A DNA stretch of 64,000 nt, from positions 744,001 through 808,000 of the forward strand of contig NZ_QFFJ01000002.1 of the NCBI RefSeq assembly GCF_003308995.1, read 5' to 3'. The notes beneath the pieces are model-generated. The model did no database searches, was not told the DNA's origin, and worked only from the letters and a program-made list of their open reading frames with translations. This document shows positions 8,215 to 17,816 of the stretch, piece by piece. Position 1 is the first letter of the stretch, and the number at the start of each line of letters is the position of its first letter. The stretch is from Chitinophaga flava. GTDB lineage: Bacteria; Bacteroidota; Bacteroidia; Chitinophagales; Chitinophagaceae. Position numbers and translations under genes: made by a program.

Positions 8215-8364
8215 TGATTTATGTGATTTTTCTGATGCTCCTGATGAGCGAATTATAAAAACAAAGCAGCCCATTGATCAATGGGCTGCTTTGTTTTTAT
8301 AATTCGCTTTAATTTTCGCTTCTGTCTTCGCTCATCAGGAGCATCAGAAAAATCACATAAATCA
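8215..8364. repeat. Nested hairpin element A (outer 38-bp inverted repeat, inner 62-bp palindrome)
   Basis: Outer arms 8215-8252 and 8327-8364 are perfect reverse complements over 38 nt. Inside lies a perfect palindrome at 8247-8308 (31-nt arms), whose first six bases overlap the outer left arm. The right end of the element is the TGA stop of the response regulator gene on the minus strand; the left end starts 3 nt after the ABC-F stop. The right arm and its inner flank (8309-8364) are homologous to 28931-28987 in element B, including the shared string GACAGAAGCGA. The inner palindrome probably works as a bidirectional terminator between the converging genes. Confidence 0.85.
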
Positions 8365-8760
8365 CAGTAGGTATTCCCCAATCACCTTCATCTTGTTTTT
8401 ATCCAGTGGTTTGGTGATGTAAGCCATTAGTTCAGGTGTATGTTGTACTTTCTGCATATCCCGCACATCCACGGAGGAAGAACACATAATAATAGGAATA
8501 GTGTTTTTCAGGGATGGTTTAAGCCCGCGGTATGCTTCAATGAAGTCCCATCCGTTCATTCTTTGCATATTCATATCCAGGATAATAAGAGAGGGCAACG
8601 TCAGCTGGGGGGTGCTGGATAGCTGTTCAATGGCTTCTTCTGCACACAGGAAAGAGGTAATTACAAGATTATCGTCCTGTTGCCCCAACATTTTTTTGAT
8701 AATGAAGTGAAAAATTTCATCATCATCTACAACGTACACTATTTTATTCATGTCTTCCAT
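8362..8760 (-). CDS. Stand-alone response regulator (CheY-like receiver)
   Basis: 132 aa, a single receiver domain without an output domain. Conserved parts visible: acidic pocket VDDDE near the start, phospho-acceptor Asp in LIILDMNMQRMNGWDF, Ser/Thr switch in IIMCSSS, and the Lys in YITKPLD. No histidine kinase is adjacent, so the partner is unknown. The stop codon TGA is the terminal trinucleotide of a large inverted repeat. Expression probably starts at a promoter about 190 nt upstream. Confidence 0.93.
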   Translation of the reverse strand: MEDMNKIVYVVDDDEIFHFIIKKMLGQQDDNLVITSFLCAEEAIEQLSSTPQLTLPSLIILDMNMQRMNGWDFIEAYRGLKPSLKNTIPIIMCSSSVDVRDMQKVQHTPELMAYITKPLDKNKMKVIGEYLL

Positions 8761-8946
8761 GCTTATGGTTTATTTGGGCTTCTGAACTACTGAACTTATC
8801 CGGTAAATAGCATCAGGCACGCGAAAGGAGGGGGATGAAATTCCATGTATCAGTGTTCCTGTTCACAATAAATGATCACGCTTCAGGGTTGAACAAAATA
8901 CTGAAATCGCTGATCGTTTATGACTTTAAACGGGTTAAATCTGGTA

Positions 8947-8979
8947 CAAAAATAATCTGGTCACATCCTCGTTCTCAAA
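8947..8979 (-). promoter_or_regulatory. Promoter candidate for the response regulator
   Basis: On the minus strand, TTTG (8979-8976), a 21-nt spacer and TATTTTTG (8954-8947). This would give a leader of about 180 nt. Confidence 0.35.
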
Positions 8980-9282
8980 GCATTAGTTTCCGATTACCCA
9001 CCAGTACGGCTGGCCCTTAGGCTATTTGTAATTATAGGCGCAAAGAACGTTAATTTAATTTTATTTTTATATATAACTTTTTATCAATAACTAATCGTTA
9101 ACAATTCTAATAAGCGAAAAAAACATCAGAAATGCGGCCTGTACAGCCTTTTCCGAAGCAATGAACGATAGGGGAGAAGGGGAGGGGTAATGGCACTGTT
9201 TTATCTTGATGGATATTGCGCGGTAAAGGAGTTTAAGGACCACAGGGCTGATAGTGATAATAGCTTATTTCAGCAGATACAA

Positions 9283-9313
9283 AAAAGGCTGATCAGATGA
9301 TGATCAGCCTTTT
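9283..9313. terminator. Terminator of the coiled-coil membrane protein gene
   Basis: 13-nt arms AAAAGGCTGATCA / TGATCAGCCTTTT around a 5-nt loop; flanking A and T runs suit termination of the minus-strand gene that ends at 9338. Confidence 0.75.
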
Positions 9314-9337
9314 AGGTTAATATTTTATCGGAATGGA

Positions 9338-10300
9338 TTAAAACAGACCGCCTTTTCTGAGGGTTACTTTACCCTGGCCGATTTTAAAACCATTGTGGTA
9401 GATTTCAACTGTATAATCACCTACTTTATAGTCAGAGTTCTGTTTCCAGTCCATAGTAACAGACTGTTTCTGACCGGTTACATAAGCGACAGTCTTTTTG
9501 GTAGTATACAGTTTTTCTGTACCATCTTCCAGTGTAAATCTGCCGGAACCCAGTGCTTCTACTGCCAGTGGTGTATTGTCAGGGGCAGTGATGGCTACAA
9601 AGATTTCCTTGTCACCGGTAGGAGCAATTCTGTTGTCATCCAGGTCAAAGCTTACACGCATCATATCAGCACGTTTAGCTTTGGTAGTTTCGATTTCTTT
9701 GCCGTTGTGTTTGATACGGATAGGCTGTAACTGAATATTGGAGGCATGCAGTACAGAACCCAGGTCTACCTTTTTGTTCAGGCTGTCTTTTACAACTGAA
9801 ACGGAATCCCTTTCTTTGCGGGCAAAATCACGTTCTCCGGCCAGCACAATTTTTTCACCTTCCAGGCGCTCGATGGTTTGTTGATAACCTTCAATGCTGG
9901 ATTTCAGTTGTTCAATCAAACGACGGGCTTCAGCCAGCTGTGCCTGAGTGGCATTTTTATTAGTCAGGATGCTGGAAATACGGGCTTTCATATCCTGAAT
10001 TTCCTTATCCTTGGTTTTTACCAGGCTGTCCATACGGGTGTTCTGAGAAATCAGATCGTCCAGACGAGCATTGGCTGCATTATATTCCTGCTGTAATGCG
10101 TCACGGGATGAAGAGATAGAATCTATCTGAGTGGTCTTTTGTACGATTTGTTCGCTGGTTTTATTTTTGTCATACAACATGTAAATCCATGTTCCTGCCA
10201 GCGCCGCAATTAAAATACCGTAAATTAGACCATTGCGGCTCCGTGGTTTTTCTGATCCGGGTGAGCCCGGTGCAGGTGTGTTAAAAGTGTTCTCAGTCAT
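9338..10300 (-). CDS. Single-pass membrane protein with periplasmic coiled coil, unknown function
   Basis: 320 aa. A proline/serine-rich cytoplasmic start (about 1-22) is followed by one membrane segment (NGLIYGILIAALAGTWIYML, 24-43), then a long heptad-rich coiled coil (about 50-165), then a C-terminal beta-rich domain (about 185-320) with DxDxNRIAPTGDKEIFVAI and a basic GKVTLRKGGLF end. I do not recognise a family. The topology suggests a type II protein with its beta domain in the periplasm. TATTTTTG (minus strand, 10355-10348) is a possible -7 element. It stands alone between a terminator and a divergent exonuclease gene. Confidence 0.85.
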   Translation of the reverse strand: MTENTFNTPAPGSPGSEKPRSRNGLIYGILIAALAGTWIYMLYDKNKTSEQIVQKTTQIDSISSSRDALQQEYNAANARLDDLISQNTRMDSLVKTKDKEIQDMKARISSILTNKNATQAQLAEARRLIEQLKSSIEGYQQTIERLEGEKIVLAGERDFARKERDSVSVVKDSLNKKVDLGSVLHASNIQLQPIRIKHNGKEIETTKAKRADMMRVSFDLDDNRIAPTGDKEIFVAITAPDNTPLAVEALGSGRFTLEDGTEKLYTTKKTVAYVTGQKQSVTMDWKQNSDYKVGDYTVEIYHNGFKIGQGKVTLRKGGLF

Positions 10301-10403
10301 AGTCGTTTGTTTTATGTTTAATTGTTATATGGTTAAAAAACATTATTCAAAAATACTACAATAATATTTTTCTTTTATAAAATATATAAAACAGTTTTCA
10401 CAC

Positions 10404-11129
10404 GTGTTACCCACTATTGCATTAGATCAGTTATTGTTGTTGGACATAGAAACAACTCCGGCCACTGCGGCCCTGGAACAGTTACCGGCAGATATGCAAC
10501 GGCTCTGGATCGAGAAAATGGCAAAAACTGCGCCAGAATCAGAAAATGAAGCAGAAGCCTATGAAGACAGAGCCGGTATCTACGCTGAATTTGGGAAAAT
10601 AATATGTATATCTGCCGCTTTCTTCAGCCTGGAAAATAATGCCTATCATCTGAGGATGAAATCCTTTTATAATGATGATGAAGCAATTGTGCTCAATGGT
10701 TTTTTAGGATTGGTAAATAAATTTTATTCGAAGTATCCGGCCTTCCAGTTTGCCGGCCACAACATAAAAGAATTTGATATTCCTTTTATTTGCCGCCGGT
10801 CTGTTATTCATCAGTTATCTTTGCCCAAACCTTTACAGCTATATGGCTTCAAACCATGGGAAATGCCCATGCTTGATACCCTCCACCTCTGGCGTTTCGG
10901 GGATATCAGGCATTATACCTCCCTGAAACTGCTGACCGCCGTCCTGGGCATAGAAACGCCCAAAGATGATATAGACGGCAGCATGGTAGGCAAAGTATAC
11001 TGGAAAGATCATAACCTGGAAAGGATAGCAGCCTACTGCCAGAAAGATGTGATCGCAGTAGCCCAGCTCCTGCTCCGCTTTAAAAGGATACCCCTGTTAA
11101 AAGAAGAACAGGTCATCCTGGTAAAATAA
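10404..11129 (+). CDS. Predicted 3'-5' exonuclease, PolB exonuclease-like (DEDDy)
   Basis: 241 aa with the RNase H-like DEDD motifs: LLLDIETT (Asp/Glu), FAGHNIKEFDIPFI (central Asp) and YCQKDVIAVAQLL (Tyr-x3-Asp), the DEDDy signature. It fits the family of predicted exonucleases related to the PolB proofreading domain, without a polymerase part. The start is GTG at 10404; no ATG is near. It lies 25 nt before holA on the same strand, so a replication or repair role is suggested by both domain and context. Substrate unknown. Confidence 0.88.
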   Translation: MLPTIALDQLLLLDIETTPATAALEQLPADMQRLWIEKMAKTAPESENEAEAYEDRAGIYAEFGKIICISAAFFSLENNAYHLRMKSFYNDDEAIVLNGFLGLVNKFYSKYPAFQFAGHNIKEFDIPFICRRSVIHQLSLPKPLQLYGFKPWEMPMLDTLHLWRFGDIRHYTSLKLLTAVLGIETPKDDIDGSMVGKVYWKDHNLERIAAYCQKDVIAVAQLLLRFKRIPLLKEEQVILVK

Positions 11130-11154
11130 ACCTTACCAAACACAAGCACAACAA

Positions 11155-12150
11155 ATGGAATATCAGGATATTATACGCGATTGGAAACAAAAAAAATTCC
11201 GGTCCCTCTACTGGCTGGAAGGTGAAGAAGACTTTTTTATAGACCAGGTAACCAACTACGCCGAACACCACCTCCTCGACGAAGCCGAAAAAGGTTTTAA
11301 CCTCACCATATTATATGGTAAAGATACCGACTGGACCGCCGTAGTCAACACCTGCCGCCGCTACCCCATGTTCGCCGAAAGGCAGGTAGTCGTACTCAAG
11401 GAAGCACAAGCCATGCGCGACCTGCTGAAACTGGAAGCCTATATCGAAAACCCTCTCGCCTCTACCGTATTTGTGGTGGCCCATAAACAGGGAAAAATCG
11501 ACGGCCGCAGCAAACTCGCCAAACTGATCAAAGAAAAAGGCGTCCTGCTGTCTACTAAAAAAATGTACGACAACCAGCTGCCCGCCTGGGTTGAATCCTA
11601 CGTGAGCAGCCGTGAACTGGCCATCTCCCAGAAAGCTGCCATCCTCCTCGTAGACCATATCGGTAACGACCTCTCCCGTATTGCCAATGAAATCGATAAA
11701 CTGCTGGTCAATCTTCCCGCAGGAAAAAAAATCGATGAAGGCGATATCGAAAAATATGTAGGCATCAGCAAGGAATACAACGTATTTGAACTGCAAAATG
11801 CCATCGGACAGAAGAATACCGCTAAAGTATTCCGCATCATCTCCTACTTCGCGGCCAATCCCAAAGCAGCTCCCATCCAGATGACCCTGCCGGCTCTGTA
11901 CAACTTCTTCGCCAAGGTGAACCTCATCTTCGGTGTAAAAGGCGGGGAAAAGGAAGTGGCTGCCGCATTGGGTGTACATCCGTTCTTCGTGAAAGATTAT
12001 ATGAACGCTGCCCGCCAATATGGCCCGGAAGGCACTGAAAAAGCCATCCTGCTGTTACATCAGTATAACCTGCGAAGCATCGGTATCAACGATAGCGGCG
12101 TGGAAGACGGGGAACTGATGAAGGAGCTGATGTATAAAATGATGAACTAA
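11155..12150 (+). CDS. holA: DNA polymerase III subunit delta
   Basis: 331-aa clamp-loader subunit that opens the beta clamp. Recognised by the HolA pattern: N-terminal YWLEGEEDFFIDQV, VVVLKEAQAMRDL, the RIANEIDKLL segment and the conserved C-terminal YNLRSIGIND. AAA+-like but without a functional P-loop, as usual for delta. It is second in a probable three-gene run (exonuclease, holA, small membrane protein). Confidence 0.95.
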   Translation: MEYQDIIRDWKQKKFRSLYWLEGEEDFFIDQVTNYAEHHLLDEAEKGFNLTILYGKDTDWTAVVNTCRRYPMFAERQVVVLKEAQAMRDLLKLEAYIENPLASTVFVVAHKQGKIDGRSKLAKLIKEKGVLLSTKKMYDNQLPAWVESYVSSRELAISQKAAILLVDHIGNDLSRIANEIDKLLVNLPAGKKIDEGDIEKYVGISKEYNVFELQNAIGQKNTAKVFRIISYFAANPKAAPIQMTLPALYNFFAKVNLIFGVKGGEKEVAAALGVHPFFVKDYMNAARQYGPEGTEKAILLLHQYNLRSIGINDSGVEDGELMKELMYKMMN

Positions 12151-12158
12151 TAACTACC

Positions 12159-12449
12159 GTGAAACGAATATTCTTAAACCCTATAGTCCGTGGTACCTGC
12201 GGCATTCTGTTGCTGATGTTCGGATTTGTGATGATATGCCTCAGTGCCGGAATTGTATATGCACTATATTATCTAAGCAAAGGGCCTATATGGGACGAGC
12301 CTGGTTATAAGTCGGCCTGGATCATTGGTTTTTTCATCATGGGATTTGTGGCCGTACTCACATGGCTGAGCCTCTACAAAGGATATAAGCTTTGCAGGCC
12401 GCCGGAAGAAAAAGAAAAAGTAATTGAATTGCTGGGAGAAAAGTTCTAG
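12159..12449 (+). CDS. Small two-pass membrane protein, unknown function
   Basis: 96 aa, starting at a GTG 8 nt after the holA stop. Two hydrophobic segments (about residues 14-39 and 53-70) separated by a short loop with PIWDEPGYKS, then a charged tail (PPEEKEKVIELLGEKF). No family recognised. Its last four bases overlap the end of ribF on the other strand, with no hairpin between the convergent genes. Confidence 0.75.
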   Translation: MKRIFLNPIVRGTCGILLLMFGFVMICLSAGIVYALYYLSKGPIWDEPGYKSAWIIGFFIMGFVAVLTWLSLYKGYKLCRPPEEKEKVIELLGEKF

Positions 12450-13387
12450 GCTTTTTCTCCCAATATTTCCCTGGACTGGGCAGAATCCTTGTCCATCTGC
12501 ACAATCAGGTCTTTGATATCATCAAATTTCTGGTTGGCGCGGATATATTCTATGAAATAAACGGTCAGCTCCTGATTGTAGAGATCTGCATTAAAATCAA
12601 ACAAGTGTACTTCCAGGCGTAGGTCTGTACCATTAAAGGTAGGCCGGAAGCCAATGCTCATCACGGCGGGTAACAGGCCCTCCTGATCGGGTATCTGTAC
12701 CCGTACAGCATAGATGCCTTCTGCAGGAATAAGTTTTCTTTCGTCTTTCAGGTGGAGATTGGCAGTAGGATACCCCAGCTGTCTTCCCATTTTGTCGCCG
12801 TGCACAACGGTACCACTCAGGAAATAGGTGTAGCCCAGCAGCTCATTGGCTAGCAGTACTTCGCCTTCCTGCAGGCTCTTACGGATTTTGGTAGAGCTTA
12901 CGGTAAGGTCGTTGACAACCTGTTGCGGGATTTCCAGCAGCCGGAAACCATACCGTTGTTGTTCCATTTCCAGCAGCTCCAGTCCGCCTTCGCGGTTGTG
13001 GCCGAAACGGTGATCGTAACCGATAATGATGGTATGAGGCTTGAAACGCGCTATCAGAAAGTCTTCCAGGTATTCCCGGGCTGATAGTTCAGAAAAGGCT
13101 TTGGTAAAAGGCACTACTACCAGATGGTCTACGCCGGCCTCTTCCAGTAGTGCGATTTTTTCCGGCAATGTGGTGAGCAGCCGGATATTATTGGGTTTGG
13201 GCATTAATACCTCTCTCGGATGCGGATCAAAAGTGATAATAACCGTTTCTCCGTTACACTCCGCAGCAGCCTGCTCCAGTTGTTGTATAATGAAGCGGTG
13301 TCCTTCATGTACGCCGTCAAAAGTGCCTATCGTGATAACAGCATTACGGATCTCCGGTAATTGCTTTAAGTCCCTGTGAACCTGCAT
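12446..13387 (-). CDS. ribF: Bifunctional riboflavin kinase/FAD synthetase
   Basis: Makes FMN from riboflavin and ATP, then FAD. The N-terminal adenylyltransferase domain has TIGTFDGVHEGHRFII and IIGYDHRFGHNREGG; the C-terminal kinase domain has GDKMGRQLGYPTANL and RPTFNG. I place the start at MQVHRDLKQLP (13387), giving 313 aa, rather than the in-frame ATG at 13414. A -7 element (TAGATTTG, 13423-13416 on the minus strand) abuts the upstream ATG, so a transcript starting there would exclude it. Confidence 0.95.
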   Translation of the reverse strand: MQVHRDLKQLPEIRNAVITIGTFDGVHEGHRFIIQQLEQAAAECNGETVIITFDPHPREVLMPKPNNIRLLTTLPEKIALLEEAGVDHLVVVPFTKAFSELSAREYLEDFLIARFKPHTIIIGYDHRFGHNREGGLELLEMEQQRYGFRLLEIPQQVVNDLTVSSTKIRKSLQEGEVLLANELLGYTYFLSGTVVHGDKMGRQLGYPTANLHLKDERKLIPAEGIYAVRVQIPDQEGLLPAVMSIGFRPTFNGTDLRLEVHLFDFNADLYNQELTVYFIEYIRANQKFDDIKDLIVQMDKDSAQSREILGEKA

Positions 13388-13524
13388 ATAATTCAATAAC
13401 GTCAAAAATGCCATGCAAATCTAACACATTCGGCGGGCATTATGCAGGGAATCTGTTACTTTTGCAGCCAGAAGAAGCATATTTTATCTGATTATTTCTT
13501 TATTTAAATACTTATTTGTTTCCG

Positions 13525-14703
<1,179 letters not shown>

Positions 14704-14714
14704 AAATATTGTTC

Positions 14715-14762
14715 AAAAAGGAGCGGGCTGACTGTATTGCACAGTCAGCCCGCTCTTTTTTA
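14715..14762. terminator. Terminator after purM
   Basis: 15-nt perfect arms (14721-14735 and 14741-14755) with a 5-nt loop, an A run before and a T run after; it can serve purM and the converging M56-TonB gene. Confidence 0.85.
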
Positions 14763-14778
14763 TGATGATGATGATAGC

Positions 14779-16419
14779 TTATAGCTGCTGTATGGTAAAT
14801 CTGATTGGCAGATTAAACAGTACGTTAACTTTTTTATTGCGATGTGTGCCCGGATTCCATTGTGGCATAGCCATTACTACCCGGATGGCCTCTTCTTCCA
14901 GACCATAACCTTTTTTAGCCCCAACAGTTTTTGCCTCCTTCAAATGACCTTCAGTATCTATTACAAACTGAACGAAAATAGTGCCGCTAACGTTATTTGC
15001 CTGAGCTTCTTTTGGATACCGGATCGTTTTCGAAAGATAACGGGCCATGGCTTCTTCACCGCCAACAAAGGTAGGTGGGTGCTCTACAAAAGTGTATACT
15101 TCTGGTTGTACGATGCTGACTGGCTGGTCGCCGGTAATGGAAAACTTGATTGGGAGGGTTTGCATTACAGCTAGTTTTTTGCCCTTGTATTCAGCCGGAG
15201 TCCATCGGGGCATAGCTTTCACAACCCTAAGGGCTTCTTCTTCCAACCCATCGCCCAATAGTTTGTTCCCTCTTATTTTTGCGTCCTTCACCTGCCCCTG
15301 TTCATTTACCAGAAACACAATGGTCACCTGGCCTTGTGTGCCTTTTTGGGCAGCTACCTTAGGATAGCGGATGTTTTTGCTCAGGTAGACTGCCAGGGAA
15401 TCTTCGCCACCCGGGAAAGTAGGGCCGGCAGTCAGTACCTGTACATCTCGTTTTTTCACAGGTATGCTGGTATCGGCTGTGGGAATATTGTTTGCCATCA
15501 ATTCTGGGAGCGTGCCGGGTGGTACAAGCGCCCGAATGGCGGATGGGCGCTTGTCGGCCACAAAGGCAAGTGAGCAGAAGATAAAGGCTGCCAGCGGCAA
15601 CACCAGTATCCTGCGCAAATAACTGAAACGGGGTTGCCGGAATTGGGTAAGCATCAGGATCCTGCGTTTGATGGGCGGATGAAAGAAGTTGTTGGTAATA
15701 GAGAACTGATTGCTTTCAAAGGTCATGCGGAGAATGTTTTCGGCATAACCAGCCACTTCTTCGCCAGCCGCTTTCTGATCGGCGATGAACTCATGTACCA
15801 GTGTCAGTTCTCTTTTGATAAGATGGAAAAAGGGATTAAACCAGCAGATGGCGGTGAGCACTTCCATCAGCATTTTGTCGGTACTGTGTTTTTCCCGGAC
15901 ATGTACCAGTTCGTGCTGCAGCATCTGTTTGCCGGAGGGACTGTCGAGGCTGGAGTTCGGGTCCCAGAAGATATACCGGAAAAAGGAGAAAGGAGCTGTC
16001 ACTTTGTGGTGGCGGGCAAAGTGATAGGGAGGTATGGGCTGGATTTCGCTGCTGCGTACCAGTTGCCGGATGCGGTGAATGCTGACCATCAGCCTGCACA
16101 ACAGGAAAAATGCGATCAGCGCGTAGATAACGATAACGCCTGTACGAAGATAAAAAGAAGGGTCGGCTGCAGGAGTGGCCACTGTTTCCCGCAGGGTGAT
16201 CATTTTGCTGGTGTAGGTCACCATGGCGGTTGGAACGGTTTGTCCGCCTGCGGGAAGGGGTATTTTTACCAGGGGGGTGATCAGCGACACGATGGTGATC
16301 AGCAGCAGATAATAGCGGTTCCAGTGATGGAAGCGGTTGTTGCGCAGGGCCAGGTGGTAATAGGTATACAATAGGGCGCTGCACAGTATTACTTTCGCGG
16401 AATAGATCAGTAATAGCAT
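14779..16419 (-). CDS. BlaR1-like M56 sensor protease with two TonB C-terminal domains
   Basis: 546 aa. Membrane segments at about 4-22, 36-52 and 93-112, then an M56 zinc-protease domain with HELVH (His169-His173) and distal VHEFIADQKA; a fourth membrane segment at about 272-292; then two TonB-type C-terminal domains in tandem (about 342-428 and 448-546), each starting with a GGEDSLAVYLSKNIRYP-like block. The protease half matches BlaR1/MecR1, which cleave BlaI-type repressors. The TonB-like domains replace the penicillin-sensing domain, so the signal is unlikely to be a beta-lactam. Translated 3 nt after the BlaI gene, hence co-expressed with its target. Confidence 0.92.
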   Translation of the reverse strand: MLLLIYSAKVILCSALLYTYYHLALRNNRFHHWNRYYLLLITIVSLITPLVKIPLPAGGQTVPTAMVTYTSKMITLRETVATPAADPSFYLRTGVIVIYALIAFFLLCRLMVSIHRIRQLVRSSEIQPIPPYHFARHHKVTAPFSFFRYIFWDPNSSLDSPSGKQMLQHELVHVREKHSTDKMLMEVLTAICWFNPFFHLIKRELTLVHEFIADQKAAGEEVAGYAENILRMTFESNQFSITNNFFHPPIKRRILMLTQFRQPRFSYLRRILVLPLAAFIFCSLAFVADKRPSAIRALVPPGTLPELMANNIPTADTSIPVKKRDVQVLTAGPTFPGGEDSLAVYLSKNIRYPKVAAQKGTQGQVTIVFLVNEQGQVKDAKIRGNKLLGDGLEEEALRVVKAMPRWTPAEYKGKKLAVMQTLPIKFSITGDQPVSIVQPEVYTFVEHPPTFVGGEEAMARYLSKTIRYPKEAQANNVSGTIFVQFVIDTEGHLKEAKTVGAKKGYGLEEEAIRVVMAMPQWNPGTHRNKKVNVLFNLPIRFTIQQL

Positions 16420-16422
16420 AAA

Positions 16423-16788
16423 CTATTTCTTTTGAGTGTCCTTGATTTTTTGCACCAGTTGTTCAAGGTCGGTCAGGCTGAGATCTTTTTCTTTTACAAA
16501 AAACGAAACCATATTGCTGAAGGAGCCACCGAAGTAGCTTTTGGCAAGGTTGTTCAGGGTTTTGTGGCTGTAGGCTTCTTTAGTGACCAACGGAAAATAC
16601 TGGTGTGATTTGCCATATGCCTTGAAGTCGATAAATCCTTTCTCTATAAGTATTTTGACAAGGGTAGAAACGGTGTTGTAGTGAGGTTTGGGTTCTGGCA
16701 GGGCTTCAATAATGTCTTTTACAAAGGCGGGCCCGGTTTGCCAGAGTGCCTGCATGATCTGCTCTTCCGCTTTGGTGAGTTGTTTCAT
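16423..16788 (-). CDS. BlaI/MecI-family transcriptional repressor
   Basis: 121 aa from the ATG at 16788 (a TTG at 16812 is in frame but less likely). N-terminal winged helix (QLTKAEEQIMQALWQTGPAFVKDI, HYNTVSTLVKILIEKGF) and C-terminal dimerisation helices ending in KIKDTQKK. It would repress its own operon and possibly others until cleaved by the adjacent M56 protease. Two 16-bp dyads just upstream are its probable binding sites. Confidence 0.94.
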   Translation of the reverse strand: MKQLTKAEEQIMQALWQTGPAFVKDIIEALPEPKPHYNTVSTLVKILIEKGFIDFKAYGKSHQYFPLVTKEAYSHKTLNNLAKSYFGGSFSNMVSFFVKEKDLSLTDLEQLVQKIKDTQKK

Positions 16789-16817
16789 GTTGTTATTGTT
16801 TTCCAGTAACAAGTTAT

Positions 16818-16853
16818 AACTAATTTTTTAGTTGAACAACTATTTTTTTAGTT
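16818..16853. promoter_or_regulatory. Tandem operator dyads for the BlaI-type repressor
   Basis: AACTAATTTTTTAGTT (16818-16833) and AACTATTTTTTTAGTT (16838-16853): two copies of an AACTA-N6-TAGTT dyad whose starts are exactly 20 bp apart, so they lie on the same face of the helix. They sit 30 nt upstream of the blaI ATG. Two dyads before a BlaI gene is the arrangement known from bla and mec operons, although the motif differs. Confidence 0.75.
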
Positions 16854-16931
16854 TTATGGCGATGATGACCGGGTTTGAGAGGTGTGAAGATTTTGTTGCG
16901 GGAAGACGCAACGAATTATTTTTTAATTGGT

Positions 16932-16939
16932 TATTTTTG
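16932..16939 (+). promoter_or_regulatory. -7 element before ftsE
   Basis: TATTTTTG, 39 nt before the ftsE ATG; no clear -33 partner. Confidence 0.35.
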
Positions 16940-16978
16940 CCGCCGTAACGTAGTTTGCAATAAACAGAAACAAAGTAC

Positions 16979-17674
16979 ATGACGTCTGAACAACCGATCA
17001 TCCAATTAACGAATGCCAGCATATATCAGGGAAACTCATTGATTTTATCGGATGTGAACATCACGGTAAACAAGGGGGAGTTTGTGTATCTTATTGGTAA
17101 AACGGGCACGGGTAAGTCCAGCCTGTTAAAAACCCTGTATGGCGATTTGCCGTTGAAGGATGGCACCGGCCAGGTAGTGGGTTTTGACCTGAAAAAGATG
17201 GACTGGAAGAAGGTGCCTTATCTGCGTCGTAATCTGGGCGTGGTATTCCAGGATTTTCAACTGCTGACAGACCGTAATGTGCACGACAACCTGAAGTTTG
17301 CGCTGCGGGCTACGGGCTGGCAGGACAACAAGCAGATGGAAGACAAGATTGCGGATGTACTGGACAAGGTAGGGCTGAGCACCAAAGGGTTTAAAATGCC
17401 CTATGAACTGTCTGGCGGAGAGCAACAGCGTATTGATATTGCGCGTGCTATGCTCAATTCACCCCGGCTGATCCTGGCAGATGAGCCTACCGGTAACCTG
17501 GATCCTGAAACTTCTGATGGCATTATGCAACTGTTGTTCCGTATCTGCCGGGAGGGTACTGCTATTGTGATGGCGACCCATGATTATATCGTATTACAGA
17601 AATTTCCGTCCCGTGTATTGCGTACTGAAAATGGGCATGTGACAGACAATGCAGCGCTTAATTTCTCTGCATAA
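16979..17674 (+). CDS. ftsE: Cell division ATP-binding protein FtsE
   Basis: 231-aa ABC ATPase that, with FtsX, controls peptidoglycan hydrolases at the septum. Walker A IGKTGTGKSS (about 39-48), Q-loop VVFQDFQLL, signature LSGGEQQRIDIARA, Walker B LILADEPTGNLDPE, and H-loop ATHDY. The FtsE assignment rests on overall similarity (VYLIGKTGTGKSSLLK, LGVVFQDFQLL). ftsX is not adjacent, so the pair is split here or this is a near relative of FtsE. Confidence 0.9.
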   Translation: MTSEQPIIQLTNASIYQGNSLILSDVNITVNKGEFVYLIGKTGTGKSSLLKTLYGDLPLKDGTGQVVGFDLKKMDWKKVPYLRRNLGVVFQDFQLLTDRNVHDNLKFALRATGWQDNKQMEDKIADVLDKVGLSTKGFKMPYELSGGEQQRIDIARAMLNSPRLILADEPTGNLDPETSDGIMQLLFRICREGTAIVMATHDYIVLQKFPSRVLRTENGHVTDNAALNFSA

Positions 17675-17734
17675 CTGATTTAGTGTAGTTTACAGATATG
17701 GATTATTCGGTATTAATTATAAATTAGGGCTTTA

Positions 17735-17765
17735 TTGGTAATTCGTATTTTTTAAATTACCTTTG
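17735..17765 (+). promoter_or_regulatory. Promoter of rpsO
   Basis: TTG (17735-17737), then a 20-nt spacer and TACCTTTG (17758-17765). The predicted leader of about 45 nt includes an A/T-rich ATTATTATTACTTATTATTA run before the ATG at 17817, which may enhance translation. Confidence 0.5.
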
Positions 17766-17816
17766 CCCCGGAAAAATAGCGACAAAAAAAATTATTATTA
17801 CTTATTATTATTAAAG

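Larger units (their letters stand above)
8761..9337. other. 577-bp intergenic region
   Basis: No convincing gene. A 61-codon open frame at 8835-9020 lacks any family resemblance. The region holds a promoter candidate for the response regulator (8947-8979), an A/T-rich stretch around 9050-9120, and the terminator hairpin of the next minus-strand gene (9283-9313). The remainder shows nothing I can interpret. Confidence 0.5.

Noticed and set aside
8835..9020. 61-codon frame in the 577-bp gap
   Set aside because: No homology, no start signals, and it contains the response regulator's promoter candidate on the other strand.
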